DNA of 64,000 bases, taken from the NCBI GenBank assembly GCA_029202665.1, contig CP119326.1, forward strand, positions 3,100,001 to 3,164,000, given 5' to 3'. This stretch comes from Candidatus Brevundimonas colombiensis. GTDB taxonomy: Bacteria > Pseudomonadota > Alphaproteobacteria > Caulobacterales > Caulobacteraceae. Made by a program: the position numbers and the translations under genes. Below are positions 46,672 to 52,750 of the stretch, one piece after another; within the stretch, counting starts at the first letter, position 1, and the number at the start of each line of letters is the position of its first letter. The notes under the pieces were generated by a model, which did not search any database, was not told the origin of the DNA, and worked only from the letters and a program-made list of their open reading frames with translations.

Positions 46672-46744
46672 GCGCCGGAAACCATGATTGCGCCGTCCGG
46701 TCAGCCGGCGGCGTCAACGATTTCGAAGCGTAAGTTGTCGGTCG

Positions 46745-47014
46745 TCAGACCGATGTATCAACCACCTTCCCCCCGCGATAGGCCGGATCGGCGGCCAGCC
46801 TCTCCACGTCTTCGCGCGGCAGCTGGCGGATCAACTCGCCCGTCACCCGGTCCAGAACCTTGTAAACATAACGGTTCTTGCCGATCGCCTCGATCGTCAG
46901 GCGATACCGGCTGGCGTCGCCGTTGTCGTTGCGGGGTTCGGGCTGGGCGACCTGCACGGTCGTCGGCGCGATCGGCTGGGGTAAGCTGGTTACTCTCGCG
47001 ACATGGTTTGTCAT
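46745..47014 (-). CDS. flaG: Flagellar protein FlaG
   Basis: An 89-aa FlaG-family protein, encoded beside flagellin genes and affecting filament length in other bacteria. The conserved core is YRLTIEAIGKNRYVYKVLDRVTGELIRQLPREDVERLA, with the diagnostic VLDRxTGExIRQxP pattern. The N-terminal 35 residues are Pro/Gln-rich and variable. GGGGAG precedes the ATG. It sits between the FljJ-like flagellin and a second flagellin, all on the minus strand, behind a strong terminator of the latter. Confidence 0.9.
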   Translation of the reverse strand: MTNHVARVTSLPQPIAPTTVQVAQPEPRNDNGDASRYRLTIEAIGKNRYVYKVLDRVTGELIRQLPREDVERLAADPAYRGGKVVDTSV

Positions 47015-47061
47015 GGCTCCCCGCGCGAACTGACCCGCGCGCCTCTAGGGTGAGAAACGCT

Positions 47062-47089
47062 CGGACGGGGCGGCGAACCGCCCCGTCCG
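47062..47089 (-). terminator. Strong hairpin terminator after the middle flagellin
   Basis: CGGACGGGGCGG-TTCG-CCGCCCCGTCCG on the minus strand is a perfect 12-bp stem with a UUCG loop, starting 6 bp after the flagellin stop codon. The following AGCGTTTCTC is only moderately T-rich. It should end or stabilise the abundant flagellin mRNA. Confidence 0.8.
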
Positions 47090-47095
47090 GTCGCC

Positions 47096-47902
47096 TTAGC
47101 GGAACAGGCCCAGCAGCATTGAGCTGGACGAGTTGGCGATCGACAGCGCCTGCACGCCAAGCTGTTGCTTGGTCTGCAGAGCGGTCAGGCGGGCGCTTTC
47201 CTTGGCCAGGTCGGCGTCCACCAGGTTGCCGATACCGGCTTCCGTGGCGTCTTGCAGCTTGCCGACATAGGTCATTTGGCGGCCGACGGACTTGGACTGG
47301 GTGCCCAGGGTCGCCAGGCTGGTCGTCACCGTCTTGATCGCGGCGTCGACAGCGGTCGTCGTGGCGGTCGTGGTGGTCGCGGTGCCGGCGTTGACAGCGG
47401 TCAGGGTGGAGTCCGCGCTCATATCGGCCGCGAAGCCGATGCCGTAGGTGCCGCCCGAAGCGTTGGTCGTCACATTCGTTTCCCCCGCCGTCGCCCACAG
47501 ATTGACGCCGTCGAAGCTGGCGCCGGACAGGGCCGAGGCCACTTCCTTACCCAGGGTGTTGTAGTCTTTCAGATAGGCCGTCTGGGCGTCGCCGGTGGAC
47601 GAGGCGATGTTGACCGCCAGGGCCTTCATTTCCTGCAGCGCCGAAGTGGCCGTGTCGCCCGCCGCCAGAGCGACGTCGACCAGCGACTGCCCCCGTTGCA
47701 GCGAGTTCTTGACCGCATCCAGCGCACCCATGTTGGCGCGTTGCGTGGTGGCGATGGCGAAGATGGCGCCATTGTCCTTGGCGGTGGCGACCTTAAGGCC
47801 CGTGCTGACGCGCGCTTGCGTCGATTGCAGGTCGGAGGTCGTCTTGCTCAGGTTCTGCAGCGCGATGGAGGCGCCGTAGTTCGTATTGATGCTGTACGCC
47901 AT
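47096..47902 (-). CDS. Flagellin (FljK/FljL type), middle copy
   Basis: A 268-aa filament protein with conserved ends MAYSINTNYGASIALQNLSKT and QQLGVQALSIANSSSSMLLGLFR and a short Ala/Thr-rich centre. It is strongly similar to the next flagellin (48173-48991), so the two are tandem duplicates. Exported by the flagellar type III system. Expression is set by a sigma-54 promoter (47979-47993), two FlbD-type dyads further upstream, and a leader with a 5'-terminal hairpin; AAAGGAC is the ribosome binding site. Confidence 0.94.
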   Translation of the reverse strand: MAYSINTNYGASIALQNLSKTTSDLQSTQARVSTGLKVATAKDNGAIFAIATTQRANMGALDAVKNSLQRGQSLVDVALAAGDTATSALQEMKALAVNIASSTGDAQTAYLKDYNTLGKEVASALSGASFDGVNLWATAGETNVTTNASGGTYGIGFAADMSADSTLTAVNAGTATTTTATTTAVDAAIKTVTTSLATLGTQSKSVGRQMTYVGKLQDATEAGIGNLVDADLAKESARLTALQTKQQLGVQALSIANSSSSMLLGLFR

Positions 47903-47967
47903 TTTGGCGGGTCCTTTTCACTTTGTGATCTCCGGCGCCTTTTTGGCGACGGGAGCGTTTTGCTCAG
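47903..47967 (-). promoter_or_regulatory. Flagellin mRNA leader with 5' hairpin (middle copy)
   Basis: The predicted transcript starts near 47967. Its first bases form GAGC-AAAAC-GCTC (47965-47953), followed by CGCC-AAAAA-GGCG and a conserved block ending in GTGAAAAGGAC. The same order occurs in front of the other sigma-54 flagellin with compensating differences. In Caulobacter FlbT acts on the flagellin 5' leader; this would be its target by analogy. Confidence 0.55.
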
Positions 47968-47978
47968 CCTGGTGAGAA

Positions 47979-47993
47979 GCAATTGCCGGGCCA
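47979..47993 (-). promoter_or_regulatory. Sigma-54 promoter of the middle flagellin
   Basis: Minus-strand TGGCCCGGCAATTGC matches the -24/-12 consensus TGGCAC-N5-TTGC with the obligatory GG and GC separated by 10 bp. It lies 77 bp upstream of the flagellin ATG. Confidence 0.88.
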
Positions 47994-48063
47994 GTTGTAG
48001 GCCTAGGCAATAATTGCAAGATATTGAAGTTACACGTTAATTGTCTATTCACCATCCTTATCT

Positions 48064-48113
48064 CCCGGCAAATTCTGCCGGGAACCCAGCATCACCCGGC
48101 AACTTTTGCCCAG
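48064..48113. promoter_or_regulatory. Two FlbD (ftr)-type dyads upstream of the middle flagellin
   Basis: CCCGGCAAATTCTGCCGGG (48064-48082) is a perfect 7-5-7 palindrome; CCCGGCAACTTTTGCCCAG (48095-48113) is a degenerate copy. Their centres are 31 bp apart, about three helical turns. The nearer is 87 bp upstream of the sigma-54 site centre. They resemble Caulobacter ftr enhancers bound by FlbD (from memory of that motif). Confidence 0.65.
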
Positions 48114-48133
48114 TGATGGAGAGGAAAGAGGAC

Positions 48134-48157
48134 GCGCGGGCGCTCTACGGCCCACGC
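48134..48157 (-). terminator. Hairpin terminator after the distal flagellin
   Basis: Minus-strand GCGTGGGC-CGTAGAGC-GCCCGCGC forms an 8-bp stem (one G-T pair) 15 bp after the flagellin stop and is followed by the pyrimidine-rich GTCCTCTTTCCTCTCC. Probable intrinsic terminator separating it from the next flagellin's enhancer region. Confidence 0.65.
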
Positions 48158-48172
48158 GACGCCGGCGAGCCC

Positions 48173-48991
48173 TTAGTTGCGGAACAGGCTCAAAAGGAAG
48201 GAACTGGACGAGTTGGCGATCGACAACGACTGCACGCCCAGCTGCTGCTTGGTCTGAAGCGCCGTCAGCTTGGCGCTTTCCTTGGCCAGGTCGGCGTCCA
48301 CCAGATTGCCGATACCGGCCTCCGTGGCGTCCTGTAGCTTGCCGACGAAGGTCAGTTGGCGACCGACTGACTTGGACTGGGTGCCCAGGGTCGCCAGATT
48401 GGTGGTGACCTCCTTGATGGCGGCGTCCACGGCTGTGGTGGTGGCGTCGGCGCGGGCGGCCGCGCCGCCGGAAACCGCAGCGATCGTCGTCTCCGCGGCC
48501 TTGTCGACCGTGCCGAAACCGATCTCGTAGCTTCCGCCGTTCAGATTGGTGGTGACCGCGGTCGCCGTGGTCATGTTCCACAGATTGACCCCGTCGAAGT
48601 TGGCGCCCTTCAGCGCCGCGTCAATTTCCTTACCCAAGGCGTTGTAGTCCTTAAGGTAGTGAGCTTCAGAGTCAGAACCGGCGGTGGAGGACTGAATGTT
48701 GACCGCCAGTTGCTTCATCTCTTGCAGAGCAGAGGTGACGGTGTCTCCGGCGGCCAGGGCGACGTCGACGATGGATTGGCCGCGTTGCAGCGAGTTCTTG
48801 ACCGCGTCCATGGCGGCCATATTGGCGCGTTGGGTCGTCGCGATGGCGAAGATCGCGCCATTATCCTTGGCGGTGGCGACCTTCAGGCCCGTGCTCACAC
48901 GGCTCTGCGTGCGTCCCAACTCTGCGGTGGTCGCATTGAGGTTTTGCAGCGCGATGGCGGCGCCGTAATTCGTATTGATGCTCGTAGCCAT
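48173..48991 (-). CDS. Flagellin (FljK/FljL type), distal copy
   Basis: A 272-aa filament protein, MATSINTNYGAAIALQNLNAT at the N-terminus and QQLGVQSLSIANSSSSFLLSLFRN at the C-terminus, with a compact variable region. Highly similar to the middle flagellin. The ATG at 48991 (preceded by AAAGGAC) was chosen; an in-frame extension to 49102 would run through the sigma-54 promoter and is not coding. First gene of the flagellin cluster as transcribed, with its own promoter, dyads and terminator. Confidence 0.94.
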   Translation of the reverse strand: MATSINTNYGAAIALQNLNATTAELGRTQSRVSTGLKVATAKDNGAIFAIATTQRANMAAMDAVKNSLQRGQSIVDVALAAGDTVTSALQEMKQLAVNIQSSTAGSDSEAHYLKDYNALGKEIDAALKGANFDGVNLWNMTTATAVTTNLNGGSYEIGFGTVDKAAETTIAAVSGGAAARADATTTAVDAAIKEVTTNLATLGTQSKSVGRQLTFVGKLQDATEAGIGNLVDADLAKESAKLTALQTKQQLGVQSLSIANSSSSFLLSLFRN

Positions 48992-49056
48992 TTTGGCTGT
49001 CCTTTTCACTTCGTGTGATGTCCGGCGCCATTTTAGCGCCAGGAGCTTTTTGCTCG
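48992..49056 (-). promoter_or_regulatory. Flagellin mRNA leader with 5' hairpin (distal copy)
   Basis: Predicted start near 49056. The first bases form GAGC-AAAAA-GCTC (49055-49043), then GGCGC-TAAAATG-GCGCC, then the block GTGAAAAGGAC. Arrangement and loop sequences parallel the leader at 47903-47967 although the stem bases differ, which supports a selected RNA structure, probably the FlbT-responsive element. Confidence 0.55.
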
Positions 49057-49067
49057 CTCCATCAGGA

Positions 49068-49082
49068 GCAAGCGCGGGGCCA
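49068..49082 (-). promoter_or_regulatory. Sigma-54 promoter of the distal flagellin
   Basis: Minus-strand TGGCCCCGCGCTTGC carries the GG-N10-GC spacing and the TGGC/TTGC blocks of sigma-54 promoters. It lies 77 bp upstream of the ATG, the same distance as in the neighbouring flagellin. Confidence 0.88.
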
Positions 49083-49153
49083 GTTTCAAAATCGCACATC
49101 AACGCGACGCAGCGTTGATTTTACTGAACTTATGTCGTCGTGCGGCGCGACGA

Positions 49154-49192
49154 CCCGGCAAGTCCCGCCTCAGGGCGGCAGAAAATGCCGAG
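49154..49192. promoter_or_regulatory. FlbD (ftr)-type dyads upstream of the distal flagellin
   Basis: GGCGGCAGAAAATGCCGAG (49174-49192) is a good dyad and a half-degenerate copy, starting with CCCGGCA and followed by CGCC, occupies 49154-49172. Centres are 20 bp apart (two turns). The nearer centre is 88 bp from the sigma-54 site, matching the other flagellin. Confidence 0.6.
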
Positions 49193-49208
49193 TCGTTTTT
49201 GCAGCCCC

Positions 49209-49520
49209 TCAGCGTGGGCCGCCCCGGCGCTTTTCGTAGGCGTCCTGCATCGCCCGTTCGGCCATCAGCGTTTCGACCGCCAGACGCCGCGCCCCGTCGC
49301 AGGCGACGATCTGGGCGCCGCGCAGCACATAGGCGGCGTCCAGATCGCCCGCCGTCGGCTCAGCGGGCAGGACGGCCAGGGCGCAAGGCCGTGTCGCTGC
49401 GGGCGGCAGAACCAGTCGCGGCGGCGCAACCGTCGAGATCGGGCGCGATCCGGCACAGCTGGCCGTCATGAGCGCGCAGACGATCAGCGCGGCGGGGGTC
49501 CAAGGGGTGGTCGGCGTCAT
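49209..49520 (-). CDS. Rz1-like outer-membrane spanin lipoprotein
   Basis: A 103-aa predicted lipoprotein: signal ALIVCALM and lipobox TASC, a Pro-rich stretch (ISTVAPPRLVLPPAA), then a helical end RGAQIVACDGARRLAVETLMAER. Small size, lipobox and proline-rich mature part are the marks of Rz1/o-spanins. Its ATG at 49520 lies inside the Rz-like gene in another frame (161 bp overlap), the classical Rz/Rz1 nesting. The role would be outer-membrane disruption at the end of lysis, with Rz. Last gene of the lysis cassette. Confidence 0.68.
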   Translation of the reverse strand: MTPTTPWTPAALIVCALMTASCAGSRPISTVAPPRLVLPPAATRPCALAVLPAEPTAGDLDAAYVLRGAQIVACDGARRLAVETLMAERAMQDAYEKRRGGPR

Positions 49521-49839
49521 CGGCGCTCCTGGCCTGGACGACGGCGGCGGCGGTCGCCCGCCCAGCCCCCGTCGTCGTCTGTTGATAGTGATCGACACGC
49601 AGCGCCTGGTCCGCCGCGCCCTGAACCTCCAGGCGTCGCGCCCATTCTTGCGCCGCCGCCTCGGTCGAGGCGGCGCGAGCCCGGCCCTGCTCGGCCGCCA
49701 GGCGTTTCTGCTGGAGGTTCAGCGGGTCCCAGCGGAAGCCCAATCCGCCCAGCAGGGCGACGATGCAGATCAGGGCCGCGACGCCCGTCGCCAGCCAGCC
49801 CACCGGCGTCAGGGCGCGCAAAAACGACCCCGCGCTCAT
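49360..49839 (-). CDS. Rz-like inner-membrane spanin
   Basis: A 159-aa protein with a single N-terminal membrane helix (about residues 13-33) and a charged helical/coiled-coil periplasmic domain (LNLQQKRLAAEQGRARAASTE), then RADRLRAHDGQLC with cysteines, as in phage Rz/i-spanins. The ATG at 49839 overlaps the endolysin stop by 4 bp. The C-terminal third overlaps the Rz1-like gene. Assignment rests on topology, size and position rather than strong sequence identity. Confidence 0.68.
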   Translation of the reverse strand: MSAGSFLRALTPVGWLATGVAALICIVALLGGLGFRWDPLNLQQKRLAAEQGRARAASTEAAAQEWARRLEVQGAADQALRVDHYQQTTTGAGRATAAAVVQARSADDADHPLDPRRADRLRAHDGQLCRIAPDLDGCAAATGSAARSDTALRPGRPAR

Positions 49840-50219
49840 GGAAACGCCTTTCGATCCAGTTCGAAGTGCGGCCCGTCGCGCAGCGTCTTCCAGTCGCCGC
49901 CCCAGATCAGCGGCGTCTTCAGCTCAAGCGCCGCCGCCTTGAACGCCTCGGCTATCCGGCCATACAGCGGCCAGTCCCAGCGCACCTGTCCCTCGATCAG
50001 GGCGGCGACGTCGACCGCGTGTCCGGTCAGGTGGCGCGACCGCTGGGTTTGGCTGGCTCCGGCCTTGACCAGGACCGCCTGACGCGCCGGCGTGCGCAGC
50101 CCCTCGGTGATCATGAAGTCCACAGAGGAGCGCACGATGGCCGCCTCGACGACGGCGACCAGGGCCGGATGCACGCCTTGCAGCCGCGTGCGCGAGCGGA
50201 CGGACAGATGAAAGCTCAT
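49836..50219 (-). CDS. M15-type peptidase, probable phage endolysin
   Basis: A 127-aa single-domain zinc peptidase of the M15 (VanY/L-Ala-D-Glu endopeptidase) family. The metal site is SRHLTGHAVD (His63, Asp70) plus His118 in GPHFELD; the start MSFHLSVRSRTRLQGVHPALVAVV is typical of T5-type and prophage endolysins. There is no signal peptide, so it needs the adjacent holin to reach the wall. It cleaves peptidoglycan stem peptides. ATGA overlaps link it to the holin upstream and the Rz-like gene downstream. Confidence 0.88.
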   Translation of the reverse strand: MSFHLSVRSRTRLQGVHPALVAVVEAAIVRSSVDFMITEGLRTPARQAVLVKAGASQTQRSRHLTGHAVDVAALIEGQVRWDWPLYGRIAEAFKAAALELKTPLIWGGDWKTLRDGPHFELDRKAFP

Positions 50220-50479
50220 GGCCGTCCCCCCGGCATCCGCAGGCGCGCATTGGCCGACAGGGCGATCAACTGCTGGGCGGTGGGCGCAACCAGATAGAGG
50301 ACCAGGATCAGGGCCAGCAGGCCCATCAACCCGTCCGCCGTGCGCGGCAGCATCTGGGGCGGCATCCGCCTCACCACCTGCATCAGCAGCACCCAAAGCC
50401 CTGCGGTGATCGCGAAGGCGTAGAGGCGGCGGAAAAGCCAGCGCCCCTCGGCCAGGGGTTTCTGAATACGCCCGCTCAT
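50216..50479 (-). CDS. Small holin-like membrane protein
   Basis: An 87-aa protein with two membrane helices (about residues 18-37 and 50-70), a basic N-terminus (MSGRIQKPLAEGRWLFRRL) and basic C-terminus (RLRMPGGRP). Size, topology and its position immediately upstream of an endolysin with a 4-bp overlap are those of class II holins. A holin makes the lesion through which the endolysin passes. No sequence motif proves it; the call is contextual. Confidence 0.7.
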   Translation of the reverse strand: MSGRIQKPLAEGRWLFRRLYAFAITAGLWVLLMQVVRRMPPQMLPRTADGLMGLLALILVLYLVAPTAQQLIALSANARLRMPGGRP

Positions 50480-50631
50480 CGTGCATCCTCCTCGTCATAA
50501 GGGGTTGGGTCGCAGCGGCCGTCCCAGCCCGACTGCGCCCGCCATTCCGTGTCGCTGAGGCTGTCGGGCGCTTCCCACGCCTCGTCCTCCAGCACCTCGA
50601 CCGGCTCCGCCGGATGTCTGCGCCGGGTCAT
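50476..50631 (-). CDS. Small acidic ORF in the lysis cassette
   Basis: A 51-aa acidic peptide (MTRRRHPAEPVEVLEDEAWEA..., ending PTPYDEEDAR). Its ATG overlaps the stop of the DUF2793 gene by 4 bp and its stop overlaps the holin ATG by 4 bp, so it is held in place by coupling on both sides, the main reason to call it. GGAGG near its end serves the holin. Function unknown; an antiholin or simple spacer peptide is conceivable but unsupported. Confidence 0.55.
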   Translation of the reverse strand: MTRRRHPAEPVEVLEDEAWEAPDSLSDTEWRAQSGWDGRCDPTPYDEEDAR

Positions 50632-52073
50632 CCGAAGACCGTGATGCGAACCGCGCCCGCCGCGCCCGAACCGCCCGCACCACCCGCCGTAAGGCCCGCC
50701 CCGCCGCCGCCGCCGCCGCCGCCGAACCCGCCGCCGGAACCGCCCGACGCGCCTGCACCGCCAGCCGAGGCCGTTCCACCCCCGCCGCCCCCGCCGACCA
50801 GAGACAGGGCCGGATCGGACGCGCCGCCCGACGCGCCAGCCACTCCGCCGGATGCGCGCGCCGTCGACCAGCCGCCCGCGCCGCCGCCGCCGCCAGGGCG
50901 GGCTGTGTCGGCCGCGCTCAGTCCACCTCCGCCGCCTCCGCCGCCCGGCCCATCGGGACACAGGCTCTCGACGCCCGTCTCGCCCGACGCCGTGATGGAA
51001 GAAGCGCCGCCCGCATTGGCCGGGCGCAGACCCAGGCCGCCGGGACCGCCGGCCGCCCCGCCGCTGGCGCCCGTCGATCCCGCCGATCCGCCCGATGCAC
51101 GCAACAGGACGACGCCTTTCGCCGCGATCCGGCTTTCGCCGCCCGTCGCCGTCTGGCCGCCCGCGCCGACCGTGATCGACAGGGGGCCGTCGAGATTCTC
51201 GACCGCCCAAGCGCTCTGGATCAGTCCGCCCGCGCCGCCGCCGCCGCCGCCGAAACGCGGGGTTCCGGCAGGCCCCGCCAGACCGGCCCCGCCCGCCCCT
51301 CCGCCGCCGACGCAGACCGCCTCGACCCAGCGCGCCCAGGCCGGGGGCGAATAGTCGCCGTCGGCGGTCATCAGGATCGTCTCGCGCCGCAGCACGCCCT
51401 GGTCGAAGGCGGCGCGGCCCGTGGTCCGATCCACGCGGAACACCGAACGCCAGACCCCTGTTTCGTCGCAGGTCTTGAGCCCCAGGTCGTCGTCGCCGAT
51501 CAGGCCCAGTTCGGCGCGGGCGGCGTATCCGCTCTGAAACAACAGCGACAGCACGTCAGGCGCCGCCTGTTTGTTGAACGTCAGGCGCAGGTCGCCGTCG
51601 CCGCCTTCTTCAACGGCGCGGGCGGTGAACAGGGCCGCGTTCAGCTTGGCCGAAAGCGGATTTGTCGCATCCGCCGTGGTCCCCAGCCCCAGCCGGCTCA
51701 GCCCTTGCGCCTCGCCTAGCCAGGCGCCCAGCGGGGTCCAGCTTGTCTGGTCACGGATCACGACCACAGCCTCGTCCCGCACCACGGCGATCAGGCCGGG
51801 CGGCGTGGGCACGGCGGTCCAGCCGCCCGCCTCGAACCGCATCAGGGCGCCTTCGCCCCTCCCCGCCCACGCCGACCCTTCAGCATCCGCCGGCAGGATG
51901 TAGAGGTCGCCGTCTGCTGGGACGACAGGCTGCACCGTCGTCGCGCGGCTGACCACCGCCGTCTGCAGCAAGGCGTCCAGCCGCGTCAGGGCCGTGTTCA
52001 GGGTCACGTGTTTCTGCATCTGCCCCGCCGCCAGATAAGGCAGGGCCAGACGCGCGCTGAAGTCGTCGCTCAT
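50628..52073 (-). CDS. DUF2793 protein with long glycine-rich tail (phage/GTA fibre-like)
   Basis: A 481-aa protein. The N-terminal 100 residues are a DUF2793 domain (LPYLAAGQMQKHVTLNTALTRLDALLQT, GDLYILPADAEGSAWAG), found in phage and gene-transfer-agent tail-tip regions of alphaproteobacteria. A middle region (about 120-260) ends in SPPAWARWVEAVCVGGGG, and residues 255-481 are a Gly/Ala/Ser-rich domain closed by VRITVFG, the style of glycine-rich tail-fibre tips. First gene of the ATGA-linked lysis cassette. No other structural gene is near. Confidence 0.82.
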   Translation of the reverse strand: MSDDFSARLALPYLAAGQMQKHVTLNTALTRLDALLQTAVVSRATTVQPVVPADGDLYILPADAEGSAWAGRGEGALMRFEAGGWTAVPTPPGLIAVVRDEAVVVIRDQTSWTPLGAWLGEAQGLSRLGLGTTADATNPLSAKLNAALFTARAVEEGGDGDLRLTFNKQAAPDVLSLLFQSGYAARAELGLIGDDDLGLKTCDETGVWRSVFRVDRTTGRAAFDQGVLRRETILMTADGDYSPPAWARWVEAVCVGGGGAGGAGLAGPAGTPRFGGGGGGAGGLIQSAWAVENLDGPLSITVGAGGQTATGGESRIAAKGVVLLRASGGSAGSTGASGGAAGGPGGLGLRPANAGGASSITASGETGVESLCPDGPGGGGGGGGLSAADTARPGGGGGAGGWSTARASGGVAGASGGASDPALSLVGGGGGGGTASAGGAGASGGSGGGFGGGGGGGGAGLTAGGAGGSGAAGAVRITVFG

Positions 52074-52135
52074 CGAAAATCTCCGTTGTCGTCGGAGATC
52101 AGTCTGGCCGCGTCGCGTCCTCAGGCCGGAAGATG

Positions 52136-52173
52136 GTCGCTGGCGCTTGCCAAGCGACTGTATTCAAGCGACT
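52136..52173. promoter_or_regulatory. Repeated AGCGAC motifs upstream of the lysis cassette
   Basis: CAAGCGACT occurs at 52151-52159 and again at 52165-52173 in the same direction, and GTCGCT (52136-52141) is an inverted copy. A small palindrome GCTTGCCAAGC overlaps the first. The group lies 63-100 bp upstream of the DUF2793 start, where an activator site would be expected. No known regulator is assigned. Confidence 0.4.
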
Positions 52174-52218
52174 TTACTTCAAAGGATGGGATGGAGCGCC
52201 GCCCCCAGCCATCCTATT

Positions 52219-52680
52219 TCAGTCGTGCAGATAGACGATCCGTTTCAGGCCCTTTTCCGCCTGCACCTTGGCTTCGTGGCGGTCGTGATCGCCGCTGGCG
52301 CGGGCGTTGGCTTCGCTGTCCTCGACCCAATGGGTGCTTTCGATATGTTTCTGCAGCGCCCCCGCCGCCATCAGTTGGCCGGGAAAGAAGGTGTCCACCA
52401 GATCCCCGGCGATGGGCACCGTCCCTGTCGCCGTGTCGAAGGCCATATAGGCGCCCATCCGCGCCAGGGTCGCCGGCGTCGCCTTGGCTCGCACGGCCTG
52501 CAGCATCAACCAGCCGCCGGTGCCGACCGTATAGACCGTGCCCACCACCGGCACCCAGGTCAGCAGCGCATCCAGCCCCATGCCGAACGGGCCGATGCCG
52601 ATGACCCGGTCGGACAGCTTCTTCACGCTCTCGACATTGGACCAGATGTTTTCGATATCGCGGATTGACCGTGCGGCCAT
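52219..52680 (-). CDS. DUF4112 membrane protein
   Basis: A 153-aa protein of the DUF4112 family, with LSDRVIGIGPFGMGLDALLTWVPVVGTVYTVGTGGWL and FDTATGTVPIAGDLVDTFFPGQ as the recognisable core containing two amphipathic/membrane segments. Function unknown. The ATG at 52680, with GGAGGG six bases upstream, was preferred over a TTG four codons earlier. It is upstream of the lysis cassette on the same strand, with a GGATGG/CCATCC stem (possible terminator) in between, and divergent from the next gene. Confidence 0.85.
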   Translation of the reverse strand: MAARSIRDIENIWSNVESVKKLSDRVIGIGPFGMGLDALLTWVPVVGTVYTVGTGGWLMLQAVRAKATPATLARMGAYMAFDTATGTVPIAGDLVDTFFPGQLMAAGALQKHIESTHWVEDSEANARASGDHDRHEAKVQAEKGLKRIVYLHD

Positions 52681-52750
52681 ATCGCCCTCCAAAGCGTCGC
52701 CTTAACGCGGGACGACGCGCCCTTGTTCAATCCGAAAGGTCGGTGCGCCG

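Noticed and set aside
47015..47061. A GG-N10-GC match upstream of flaG as a sigma-54 promoter
   Set aside because: The -12 block reads GCGC rather than TTGC and there is no CGGCA dyad nearby.
50628..51330. GC-rich repeated DNA resembling a tandem or CRISPR-like array
   Set aside because: The repeats are GGN codons of the glycine-rich tail in the DUF2793 gene, irregular in length and in frame; there are no spacers.
49209..52073. A complete prophage
   Set aside because: Only lysis genes and one fibre-like protein are present. No integrase, replication, packaging, capsid or tail genes and no attachment repeats could be seen on either flank.
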